Positions 1 through 5,251 are shown, counted from the stretch's first letter. The stretch is DNA of 5,295 bases from Chloroflexota bacterium (GCA_025450375.1 JANWHO010000352.1:1-5295), one strand, 5' to 3'. Program-made: numbers and translations. Notes: generated by a model from the sequence alone, not told the origin.

Positions 1-304
1 CATCGGCGCCGTTCTCGCCGAGGCCGGCCTGGAATTCCTCGGATTCGCCGACATCAATACGATCAGTTGGGGCACTATTCTCTACTGGGCGCAAGCAAAT
101 GCTACCTTGCTCAGCGGTACGTGGTGGCACTTCCTCTTCCCCGGTCTGGCTATCGCCCTCACCATTACCTCACTGGTGTTTATCAACTACGGGATCGACG
201 CGATCAGTAATCCGCGCCTACGAGCAATCAAAGTAGCGAAGCAGTACCGGAGCCAGGTGAAGGCGCGGGCGACCGCCTCGGCCGCGTCGCGGGTAACCTC
301 ATGA
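1..304 (+). CDS. ABC transporter permease, DppC/OppC family (C-terminal part only)
   Basis: This is the end of an inner-membrane permease subunit of a peptide/nickel/oligosaccharide (Opp/Dpp-type) importer. The frame is open from base 2 to TGA at 302-304, so the start lies upstream of the window. About 100 residues are visible. AEAGLEFLGF matches the AEAxLSFLG segment that follows the EAA loop in this family. Next come a SWGTIL motif, a hydrophobic segment around FLFPGLAIALTITSLVF (the last membrane helix), and GIDAISNPRLR, where classical peptide permeases have a DGLRDxLDPR-like ending. A basic cytoplasmic tail (KVAKQYRSQVKAR) closes the protein. From memory, the GIDxIxNPRLR ending is common in Opp-type sugar importers. 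The stop overlaps the next start as ATGA, so the genes are translationally coupled. Family assignment is secure; substrate is inferred from context. Confidence 0.9.
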   Translation, partial: IGAVLAEAGLEFLGFADINTISWGTILYWAQANATLLSGTWWHFLFPGLAIALTITSLVFINYGIDAISNPRLRAIKVAKQYRSQVKARATASAASRVTS

Positions 305-1353
305 GCGTGATCGCTCCGTCCTTGCCCTGGAGTTCCGAGAAAACCAACGCCGCCGACACGCTTCTAGAAGTGCGCAATCTGACGGTTGATTTCATCACGC
401 CCCGCGGTCCCGCCGTGGCGGTGGACGGCGTCTCCTTTTCCATCCGGCCAGGCGAGGTGTTTGGCCTCGCGGGCGAATCGGGCTGCGGGAAGAGTACCGT
501 CGCCCACGCGATCATGCGCTTGATCAAGACGCCCGGGCGGATCAGCGGCGGCTCGGTGCTGTTCCGCGGCCAGGATATTGGCGCCCTGTCGACGAAGCAA
601 TTGCAGCAGTTTCGCTGGCTAAAAGCGTCTATCGTCTTCCAGAGCGCCATGAACGCGCTCAATCCGGTCATGAATATGGGCGATCAGATTTCGGACGCGA
701 TCCGCGCTCACGAACGGATGAGCAAGTCGCAAGCCCTCGAACGCGCGGCCGAGATGTTCAAGCTGGTCGGGATTGAGACCAAGCGGCTGCGCAGTTTCCC
801 TCACGAATTATCAGGCGGCATGCGGCAGCGCGCGGTGATCGCCATGGCCCTGACCCTCAGCCCGGAACTGGTGATCATGGACGAGCCCACTACCGCCCTT
901 GACGTGGTAGTGCAGCGGGACATCCTGCAGCAGATCCAGGATCTGCAGGCTAAGTTTGGCTTCTCCATCCTCTTCATCACCCACGACCTCTCCTTGCTGG
1001 TCGAATTCTCCACCCGCATCGCGATTATGTATGCCGGGAGAATCGTCGATCTGGCCCCCGCGCGGGATATCTTTCTCAATCCGAAACACCCGTACACGGT
1101 TGGGCTGATGAACTCTTTTCCTTCGATCACGGGCGAGAAGCGCCAATTACAGGGCATCCCGGGCGCGCCGCCGGACCTGGTGACTCCGCCGCCAGGCTGC
1201 CGTTTCGCGCCACGGTGCATCCATGTGATGGCCCAGTGTATCCAAACTTATCCGCCCTTTCGGGAGTTGGCCCCGGACCACTGGACGGCCTGCTATTTGT
1301 ACGATGACGCGGGAAACCGGATCTCTGGGGAGGACGAACGTGCAAGCCGCTGA
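301..1353 (+). CDS. ABC transporter ATP-binding protein, DppD/OppD family
   Basis: A cytoplasmic nucleotide-binding subunit of 350 residues that powers uptake through the membrane pair encoded upstream. All ATPase motifs are intact: Walker A GESGCGKS (58-65, K64), Q-loop VFQ (Q114), signature LSGGM (170-174), Walker B ELVIMDEP (189-196, catalytic E195), D-loop ALD (199-201) and switch histidine in ITHD (H228). The C-terminal oligopeptide-transporter domain begins at HPYT (263-266) and contains GCRFAPRC. Four cysteines (C300, C306, C313, C331) are spaced CX5CX6CX17C, which in this family can hold an iron-sulfur cluster. The length is normal. The ATG start at 301 overlaps the permease stop by four bases and has no strong ribosome binding site, so coupling probably drives its translation. 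The SAMNALNP stretch after the Q-loop is typical of OppD-like subunits. It would pair with the ATPase downstream. Confidence 0.95.
   Translation: MSVIAPSLPWSSEKTNAADTLLEVRNLTVDFITPRGPAVAVDGVSFSIRPGEVFGLAGESGCGKSTVAHAIMRLIKTPGRISGGSVLFRGQDIGALSTKQLQQFRWLKASIVFQSAMNALNPVMNMGDQISDAIRAHERMSKSQALERAAEMFKLVGIETKRLRSFPHELSGGMRQRAVIAMALTLSPELVIMDEPTTALDVVVQRDILQQIQDLQAKFGFSILFITHDLSLLVEFSTRIAIMYAGRIVDLAPARDIFLNPKHPYTVGLMNSFPSITGEKRQLQGIPGAPPDLVTPPPGCRFAPRCIHVMAQCIQTYPPFRELAPDHWTACYLYDDAGNRISGEDERASR
1327..1333 (+). promoter_or_regulatory. Ribosome binding site deciding the second ATPase start
   Basis: GGGGAGG lies six bases before GTG at 1340, inside the 3' end of the preceding ATPase gene. It is the best Shine-Dalgarno match at this junction and favours the GTG over the in-frame ATG at 1304. 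Confidence 0.75.
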
Positions 1354-2353
1354 CGTGGTGCTCGATGTGCAGGGCCTGAGCAAGTTCTTCCAGGTGAGCG
1401 CCGGTGGGATGCTCGGCATGGGCGGCGAGGCCAAACGCATTCACGCGGTCGAGGATGTGAGCTTCAGCCTCCGACGAGCGGAGATCCTGGCCCTGGTGGG
1501 CGAGAGCGGCAGCGGCAAAAGCACGATCGCCCGGCTGATCGCGGGCCTCTACCCGGTCACGGCGGGAGAGATCCATTTCCACGGGCAAGACGTCTCCCGG
1601 CTCCACGGACGACGCGCCTTGCTCCGATACCGGAGCCAGGTGCAAATGGTATTCCAGGATCCATTTGCCTCGCTCAACCCGGTCAAGACAATCGCGCACC
1701 ACATCGAGCGGCCCCTCTCGCTGCACCGTCAGGCCAGCGGACGGCGGGCTCGGCGGGCCATGGTCCACGAACTGCTTCGCACGGTGGGCTTGACCCCGCC
1801 AGAGGAGGTAGCGGCAAAGTTTCCCCACCAGCTCTCCGGCGGGCAGCGTCAGCGGGTGTCCTTCGCCCGCGCCCTGGCGGTGAGTCCGGAGGTGATCTTG
1901 GCCGACGAGCCGGTCAGCATGCTGGATGTCTCCATCCGCATGGGTATCCTCAACATGATGGCGGCCCTCCGCGATGAGCGGGGACTCTCCTATCTCTACA
2001 TCACCCACGATCTCGCGAGCGCCCGGTACATTGCCGACCAGACCCTGGTCCTCTACGCCGGCCACCTGGTGGAAGCGGCGGAGAGCGAGGAGGTGATGGT
2101 GCGGCCGCTCCACCCCTATACCCAACTCTTGCTGAGCGCCGTCCCGGACCCGGCGGCCGGGCTCACCCAGAAGCGGGTGGAGGCGCGGGGAGAGATCCCC
2201 ACCGTAATCAATCCCCAGCCCGGCTGCCGGTTCGCCAACCGGTGTCCAAAGGTGATGGATATATGCCGGCGCGCGACCCCGGAAATCTATCAGCCGCGGC
2301 CAGGGCACCGGGTACGTTGTTACCTCTACGCGCCGCCCGGTACGGCGCAGTAA
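1340..2353 (+). CDS. ABC transporter ATP-binding protein, DppF/OppF family
   Basis: The second nucleotide-binding subunit, partner of the preceding ATPase in a heterodimeric motor. I chose GTG at 1340 (337 residues) because GGGGAGG (1327-1333) sits six bases upstream and the protein then begins directly with the family's usual VLDVQGLSKFF strand. An in-frame ATG at 1304 would add 12 unconserved residues and has no such site. Motifs in the 337-residue numbering: Walker A GESGSGKST (54-62, K60), Q-loop VFQDP (Q106), signature LSGGQ (165-169), Walker B VILADEP (D189, E190), D-loop SMLD (193-196), ITHD (H223), and HPYT (258-261). A C-terminal cysteine set C296, C302, C309, C327 has exactly the spacing seen in the upstream partner. 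The gene overlaps its neighbour by 14 bases. It is the last gene of the operon; the next gene is convergent. Confidence 0.95.
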   Translation: MQAADVVLDVQGLSKFFQVSAGGMLGMGGEAKRIHAVEDVSFSLRRAEILALVGESGSGKSTIARLIAGLYPVTAGEIHFHGQDVSRLHGRRALLRYRSQVQMVFQDPFASLNPVKTIAHHIERPLSLHRQASGRRARRAMVHELLRTVGLTPPEEVAAKFPHQLSGGQRQRVSFARALAVSPEVILADEPVSMLDVSIRMGILNMMAALRDERGLSYLYITHDLASARYIADQTLVLYAGHLVEAAESEEVMVRPLHPYTQLLLSAVPDPAAGLTQKRVEARGEIPTVINPQPGCRFANRCPKVMDICRRATPEIYQPRPGHRVRCYLYAPPGTAQ

Positions 2354-2433
2354 TACAGACTCACGGCATGGAAATGATCCCAATCCCGCGCTTAAAAGCC
2401 TAATCGTTACCCACAAATCACACCCGCGCGCCG

Positions 2434-2447
2434 CATCGGGTTCGATG
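2434..2447 (+). other. Small hairpin beside the central palindrome
   Basis: CATCG (2434-2438) and CGATG (2443-2447) can pair around a GGTT loop, three bases before the 16-base palindrome. There is no T-tract on either side, so it is weak as a terminator by itself. It has no matching partner on the other side of the palindrome. Confidence 0.35.
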
Positions 2448-2450
2448 TCG

Positions 2451-2466
2451 GTAGGGGCGCCCCTAC
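2451..2466. repeat. Perfect 16-base palindrome GTAGGGGCGCCCCTAC
   Basis: The sequence reads identically on both strands and could fold into a GC-rich stem with a GCGC loop on either transcript. It sits at the exact centre of the larger inverted repeat. Similar GTAGGGGC palindromes recur between genes in Chloroflexota genomes as I remember them, which I cannot verify here. A roadblock or terminator role for the two converging transcripts is possible, but no run of T follows on either strand. Confidence 0.6.
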
Positions 2467-2544
2467 AAGTCACCGTCTGCCTTCCAGCCTCTGGGGACCA
2501 AAATGTGGGTAAAGATAAGCTTAAAAGCGCAGGATCCAATCAGT

Positions 2545-3879
2545 TCACGAGGCCCCGATAAACTCCGCGTACCAGTGTCCGCTGTCTTTCACGACCCGGC
2601 GCTGCGTGGCGTAGTCCACGTGTACCAGGCCAAAGCGCTTCCCGTAGCCCTCCGCCCATTCAAAATTATCGAGCAGACTCCAGACGAAGTAGCCGCGCAA
2701 TGACACACCCTCGGCCGCCAGTTGCCGAGCGCGGGCGAAATGTGACTCCAGATAGGCCCGCCGCCGATCGTCGTGTACCGCGCCATCGGCGGTCAACACA
2801 TCGGGGAAGGCCGCGCCGCTCTCGGTCACATAGATGGCGCTCGGATGATACTCGCGATGAACGCGCGAGAGCATCTCATACAGCCCATCCGGGTATACCT
2901 CCCAGTCCATCGCGGTGTGCTCGACCCCGTCGATGCGTACCTCCGTGCCGGTGGGGTCCAGTCCGGCGGGATCCGCTCGTCGCAGGGAGCGCGTGTAGTA
3001 ATTCACCCCGAGAAAATCGAGGGGCGCGGAAACCACCCGCATGTCCCCGGGCTTGAGGCCAAACGCCCGCTCGCCGCATTGCTCCAGTAACTCGGATGGA
3101 TAGGCGCCTCGGTAGAGCGGATCGAGAAAGAGCCGATTGGTCACCAGATCGGCTTGCCGCGCGGCGGCCTGATCGGCGGCGCTCTCGCTGGCCGGATGCG
3201 CGGGATTCAGGTTCAACGAAATCCCCACCCGCGCGCCCTGGCAGTGGTCGCGGATGACCGGCACGGCGTATCCATGTCCCAGCAGTAGGTTGTGGGTCGC
3301 CCGCGTAGCGAGCGCCGGATCGCGGAAACCTGGGGCGTGGATGCCAATGCCATGGCCCAGCCAGGACGAGCATAGCGGCTCGTTCAGGGTGATCCAATCC
3401 TTCACCCGGTCGCCCAGGGCGCGCGAAACGACCTCGGCATACGCGGCGAAGGCTTCCGCCGTGTCCCGTCCCAGCCAGCCGCCATGCCGATCTTGCAGGA
3501 CTTGGGGCAGATCCCAATGATAGAGGGTGGCAAACGGGCGGATGCCGGCGGTGAGCAACTCATCCACCAGCCGGCGGTAAAAATCGAGGCCGGCTTGGTT
3601 CGGCGGTCCGACGCCCTCGGGCAAGATCCGCGGCCAGGCAACGGAAAAGCGATACGCCTGGAGCCCAAGTCGCTTCATCAAGGCCACATCGTCGCGATAG
3701 CGATGATAGTGATCGCAGGCGACCGCGCCGGTATCGCCGTTCTTCACCTTGCCAGGAGTAGCGCAAAAGCGATCCCAGATCGATTCACCGCGCCCGTCCT
3801 CGCCCACGGCGCCCTCGATTTGATAGGACGCGGTTGCCGCGCCCCAGAGAAAACCCGGCGGCATCATCGATCGCGCCAC
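2545..3879 (-). CDS. Glycoside hydrolase family 1 beta-glucosidase
   Basis: A cytoplasmic retaining beta-glucosidase (444 residues, normal GH1 length) that releases glucose, and possibly galactose or fucose, from the non-reducing end of beta-glycosides. The GH1 N-terminal signature FLWGAATASYQIEGA is at 10-24 (Q20). H121 and W122 lie in LYHWDLP. The acid/base E167 is in TLNEP and the nucleophile E353 in VTESG. N293 and Y295 lie in NYY, with W400, E407 and W408 in WSLLDNFEW. E407-W408 is the arrangement for unphosphorylated sugar; 6-phospho-beta-glucosidases differ there. No signal peptide is present. GTG at 3879 is chosen because AGAAAGGA lies seven bases upstream. The longer ATG start at 3942 falls on the predicted -10 box, and ATG at 3867 has no ribosome binding site. 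The nucleophile motif has S where N is usual. The gene is divergent from a LacI regulator. Confidence 0.96.
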   Translation of the reverse strand: MARSMMPPGFLWGAATASYQIEGAVGEDGRGESIWDRFCATPGKVKNGDTGAVACDHYHRYRDDVALMKRLGLQAYRFSVAWPRILPEGVGPPNQAGLDFYRRLVDELLTAGIRPFATLYHWDLPQVLQDRHGGWLGRDTAEAFAAYAEVVSRALGDRVKDWITLNEPLCSSWLGHGIGIHAPGFRDPALATRATHNLLLGHGYAVPVIRDHCQGARVGISLNLNPAHPASESAADQAAARQADLVTNRLFLDPLYRGAYPSELLEQCGERAFGLKPGDMRVVSAPLDFLGVNYYTRSLRRADPAGLDPTGTEVRIDGVEHTAMDWEVYPDGLYEMLSRVHREYHPSAIYVTESGAAFPDVLTADGAVHDDRRRAYLESHFARARQLAAEGVSLRGYFVWSLLDNFEWAEGYGKRFGLVHVDYATQRRVVKDSGHWYAEFIGAS

Positions 3880-3886
3880 GCGCGTA

Positions 3887-3894
3887 TCCTTTCT
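3887..3894 (-). promoter_or_regulatory. Ribosome binding site of the glucosidase gene
   Basis: On the minus strand AGAAAGGA is followed by a seven-base spacer and GTG at 3879. It decides the start against ATG at 3867 and ATG at 3942. Confidence 0.7.
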
Positions 3895-3914
3895 TGAATC
3901 AAGTAACGGGAGCC

Positions 3915-3924
3915 TTACCGGAAA
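3915..3924. promoter_or_regulatory. Candidate operator TTACCGGAAA in the glucosidase leader
   Basis: One of four copies of TTWCCGGAAW in the divergent region. It lies about 10 to 20 bases downstream of the predicted glucosidase transcription start, where a bound repressor would block elongation or initiation. It shares the exact 9-mer TTACCGGAA with the site on the regulator's own start (4102-4110). Confidence 0.55.
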
Positions 3925-3940
3925 AGTATTCTTGCCCAGC

Positions 3941-3970
3941 ACCGTACCACGGAGGCTCGGGCCTTGTCAA
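3941..3970 (-). promoter_or_regulatory. Sigma-70-type promoter of the glucosidase gene
   Basis: On the minus strand a perfect -35 TTGACA (3970-3965) is separated by 18 bases from TACGGT (3946-3941). The -10 keeps the key T, A and final T, and carries an upstream TG one base away (extended -10). The start site would be near 3934, giving a leader of about 55 bases before GTG 3879. The box call is a motif match only. Confidence 0.6.
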
Positions 3971-3973
3971 GGC
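3961..3973. promoter_or_regulatory. Perfect inverted repeat GCCTTGTCAAGGC over the glucosidase -35
   Basis: GCCTTG and CAAGGC flank a single central T and overlap the -35 box of the minus-strand promoter. It does not resemble the TTWCCGGAAW motif, so it could be a site for a different regulator. It could also be chance symmetry around TTGACA. Confidence 0.35.
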
Positions 3974-4002
3974 GGCACATGCCCGGCTCCAGAGTTGGGC
4001 AT

Positions 4003-4053
4003 TCCGTAAATATCATGGACCCTTTCCGGAAATTGTCCGCCGATATTTCCGGA
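4003..4053. promoter_or_regulatory. Nested palindromic operator region between the two promoters
   Basis: TCCGTAAATATC (4003-4014) and GATATTTCCGGA (4042-4053) are inverted copies matching at 11 of 12 positions. Their centre (4028) coincides with the perfect palindrome TTTCCGGAAA (4023-4032). The TTCCG-type cores lie 22 to 23 bases apart (4002-4009, 4023-4032, 4046-4055), about two helical turns, so proteins would bind on one face. The block is roughly midway between the two -35 boxes. It probably binds the LacI-family protein encoded next door, but that is inference. Confidence 0.6.
4023..4032. promoter_or_regulatory. Candidate operator TTTCCGGAAA (central palindrome)
   Basis: A perfect 10-base palindrome with a central CpG, the step that LacI-family hinge helices normally contact. 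It is the most symmetric of the four TTWCCGGAAW copies and the centre of the nested repeat. Confidence 0.6.
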
Positions 4054-4055
4054 TC
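4046..4055. promoter_or_regulatory. Candidate operator half-site TTTCCGGATC
   Basis: This repeats TTTCCGGA of the central palindrome 23 bases further on, with a degenerate right end. It lies about 15 bases upstream of the regulator's -35 box. Confidence 0.45.
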
Positions 4056-4069
4056 TGGGCCTCCGCGGC

Positions 4070-4099
4070 TTGACATACCTGGGCCACCACGCCTATAGT
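4070..4099 (+). promoter_or_regulatory. Sigma-70-type promoter of the LacI regulator gene
   Basis: TTGACA (4070-4075), an 18-base spacer and TATAGT (4094-4099) make a near-consensus promoter. Transcription would start near 4106, about 20 bases before the chosen ATG. The TTG at 4070 opens a longer reading frame, but it is part of the -35 box and not a start codon. Confidence 0.75.
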
Positions 4100-4101
4100 G
4101 A

Positions 4102-4111
4102 TTACCGGAAT
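4102..4111. promoter_or_regulatory. Candidate operator TTACCGGAAT on the regulator's start site
   Basis: This copy of TTWCCGGAAW lies three bases past the -10 box, on the predicted transcription start. It is embedded in a 13-base near-palindrome (4100-4112, GATT/AATC ends). A protein bound here would repress the regulator's own gene, suggesting autoregulation. Confidence 0.55.
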
Positions 4112-4113
4112 CA

Positions 4114-4120
4114 GGGAAGG
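4114..4120 (+). promoter_or_regulatory. Ribosome binding site of the LacI regulator
   Basis: GGGAAGG ends six bases before ATG 4127, an ideal distance. It directly abuts the in-frame ATG at 4121, which is therefore too close to be the main start. Confidence 0.7.
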
Positions 4121-4126
4121 ATGAAG

Positions 4127-5185
4127 ATGGAAACCGACCGCGATGGGGCTTCCACGACTGCCGCGGATAAGGAGATGCCGAGGGCGGCGATGCGCGATAT
4201 CGCCGCCCTCGCCGGCGTATCCATCGCCACGGTTTCCCGCGTGCTCAATGGGCGGCCCGATGTCTCGCCCAGCACCCGAGACCTTGTTCTGCGGCAAATC
4301 CGTGAATTGGGCTACGTCAGCAGTCGAAACGTACCCACGACGCCCGGCGGACGGACTGGGCTGATTGGCGTCACCGTCCCATTTTTACAGGGCGGTTACT
4401 TCGCGATGATCATCGCCGGGGCCTGTGAGGCGTTGTACGAGCGCGACGCGCGGATAGTCCTCAGCCCCACCCTGCATGAGCGCGAACGTGAAGTGACGGT
4501 GCTCCAGCGGCTGATGCATAAGGTGACCGATGGCACCCTGCTGATTCTCCCCTCGGAAACCAAGGCTGAATTACGACAATTGCGGCAGCATGGGGCACCA
4601 TTCGTAGTGATCGACCCACGGACGCCGCTGGACGATACTATCCCCGTCGTGGCGGCGGCGAACTGGTCCGGCGCTCGGGCGGCAACCGAGCATCTGATTG
4701 GCCTGGGACACCGCCGTATCGGGTTGATCACCGGCCCCAAGGAATGGTGCGCCAGCGTGGACCGCGCGGCAGGGTATCACTCCGCCTTGCTGGCCGCCGG
4801 CCTCCCAATCGTCCCGGAGTTGGTCCTTGAGGCGGACATGAATCTGGAAGGAGGTTGCGCGGCGGCCCGCGAACTCCTCGATCTGCCTGACCGGCCTACG
4901 GCCATCTTCGCCATAAACGACAATATGGCGATCGGCGTCATGCGCGCGGCGCGAGAGGGCGGGCTCACGGTCCCGCGCGACCTTTCGGTGGTGGGCTTTG
5001 ATGACGTCGATCTCGCCACCGTGGCCTACCCCACGCTGACGACGGTCAGCCAACCGTTGCAGGAAATGGGCCGTATGGCCGTGTCCGTACTCTACCGCCA
5101 GATCGACGGCCAGGCGCTGGACGCGCATCGGATCGAACTCTCCACTCGTTTGATCGTCCGCGACTCCACCGCGCCGCCTGCCTGA
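4127..5185 (+). CDS. LacI-family transcriptional regulator
   Basis: A sugar-responsive DNA-binding repressor of 352 residues. The helix-turn-helix is at 22-41 (IAALAGVS, then recognition helix IATVSRVLNG), followed by the PDVSPSTR helix and LGY at 61-63. The hinge (64-77) reads VSSRNVPTTPGGRT, where the usual form is xPNxxARSLxxxRT. It has two prolines and no leucine at the intercalating position. The periplasmic-binding-protein-like effector domain runs from about 78 (GLIGVTVP) to the end, with the landmarks DPRTP (D163), GHRRIG, FAINDN (263-266 INDN) and GFDD (D292, D293). ATG at 4127 has the best-spaced ribosome binding site and a promoter 27 bases upstream. An effector related to the glucosidase substrate or product is likely from context but not shown. 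Four TTWCCGGAAW sites upstream suggest autoregulation and control of the divergent glucosidase. The family call is certain; the ligand is unknown. Confidence 0.95.
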   Translation: METDRDGASTTAADKEMPRAAMRDIAALAGVSIATVSRVLNGRPDVSPSTRDLVLRQIRELGYVSSRNVPTTPGGRTGLIGVTVPFLQGGYFAMIIAGACEALYERDARIVLSPTLHEREREVTVLQRLMHKVTDGTLLILPSETKAELRQLRQHGAPFVVIDPRTPLDDTIPVVAAANWSGARAATEHLIGLGHRRIGLITGPKEWCASVDRAAGYHSALLAAGLPIVPELVLEADMNLEGGCAAARELLDLPDRPTAIFAINDNMAIGVMRAAREGGLTVPRDLSVVGFDDVDLATVAYPTLTTVSQPLQEMGRMAVSVLYRQIDGQALDAHRIELSTRLIVRDSTAPPA

Positions 5186-5233
5186 TCACGGAGCCAGAAT
5201 CACGGAGACGCGGAAGGGACGGAGAACACGGAG
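5185..5233. repeat. Short degenerate CACGGAG repeat after the regulator gene
   Basis: Exact CACGGAG copies occur at 5187-5193, 5201-5207 and 5227-5233, with degenerate versions between (GACGGAG at 5218-5224). The first overlaps the base right after the stop codon. This resembles the low-complexity CACGGAG-type strings found between genes in many environmental bacterial genomes. No function is evident. Confidence 0.5.
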
Positions 5234-5235
5234 CG

Positions 5236-5251
5236 CGGGTCTCCAGGCCCG
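5236..5251 (+). terminator. Weak hairpin downstream of the regulator
   Basis: CGGGTC (5236-5241) can pair with GGCCCG (5246-5251), with one G-T pair and a TCCA loop, 50 bases past the stop codon. No T-tract follows, so an intrinsic terminator is only a possibility. From here to the window end I see no supported gene. Confidence 0.25.

Larger units (their letters stand above)
2383..2535. repeat. Symmetric imperfect inverted-repeat element in the convergent gap
   Basis: This fills most of the 191-base gap between the transporter operon and the glucosidase gene. The left arm (2383-2415) and the reverse complement of the right arm (2504-2535) agree at 27 of 33 aligned positions with one single-base gap. 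Exact blocks include ATCC, GCGCTT, AAGC and TTACCCACA. The centre of the element (2459) coincides with a perfect 16-base palindrome at 2451-2466. No coding capacity is visible inside. It could be a MITE-like or other extragenic repeat, or a structured bidirectional transcription end. The sequence shows the symmetry; the function is inference. No clear target-site duplication flanks it. Confidence 0.6.

Noticed and set aside
2451..2466. The perfect palindrome as a classical intrinsic terminator
   Set aside because: No T-run follows it on either strand, so it is listed as a repeat and only suggested as a possible transcription end.
1127..2539. A 470-codon open frame on the minus strand across the second ATPase gene
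   Set aside because: It is antisense to a gene with every ABC ATPase motif, its translation has no recognisable domain, and long antisense frames are expected in GC-rich coding DNA.
2376..2540. GATCCCAAT and GATCCAAT flanking the inverted repeat as target-site duplications
   Set aside because: They differ by one base, and they partly overlap the ends of the arms once the arms are fully extended.
2700..3897. Plus-strand and alternate-frame open frames within the glucosidase gene
   Set aside because: They are arginine- and proline-rich frame shadows of the GH1 gene with no motifs or convincing ribosome binding sites.
3880..3942. A 21-residue N-terminal extension of the glucosidase that might act as a signal peptide
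   Set aside because: It lacks a hydrophobic core, its ATG overlaps the predicted -10 box, and the GTG at 3879 has a good ribosome binding site.
4070..4126. A TTG start giving a 371-residue regulator
   Set aside because: The TTG is the first half of a perfect -35 box, and the extension contains the whole promoter, the transcription start and the ribosome binding site.
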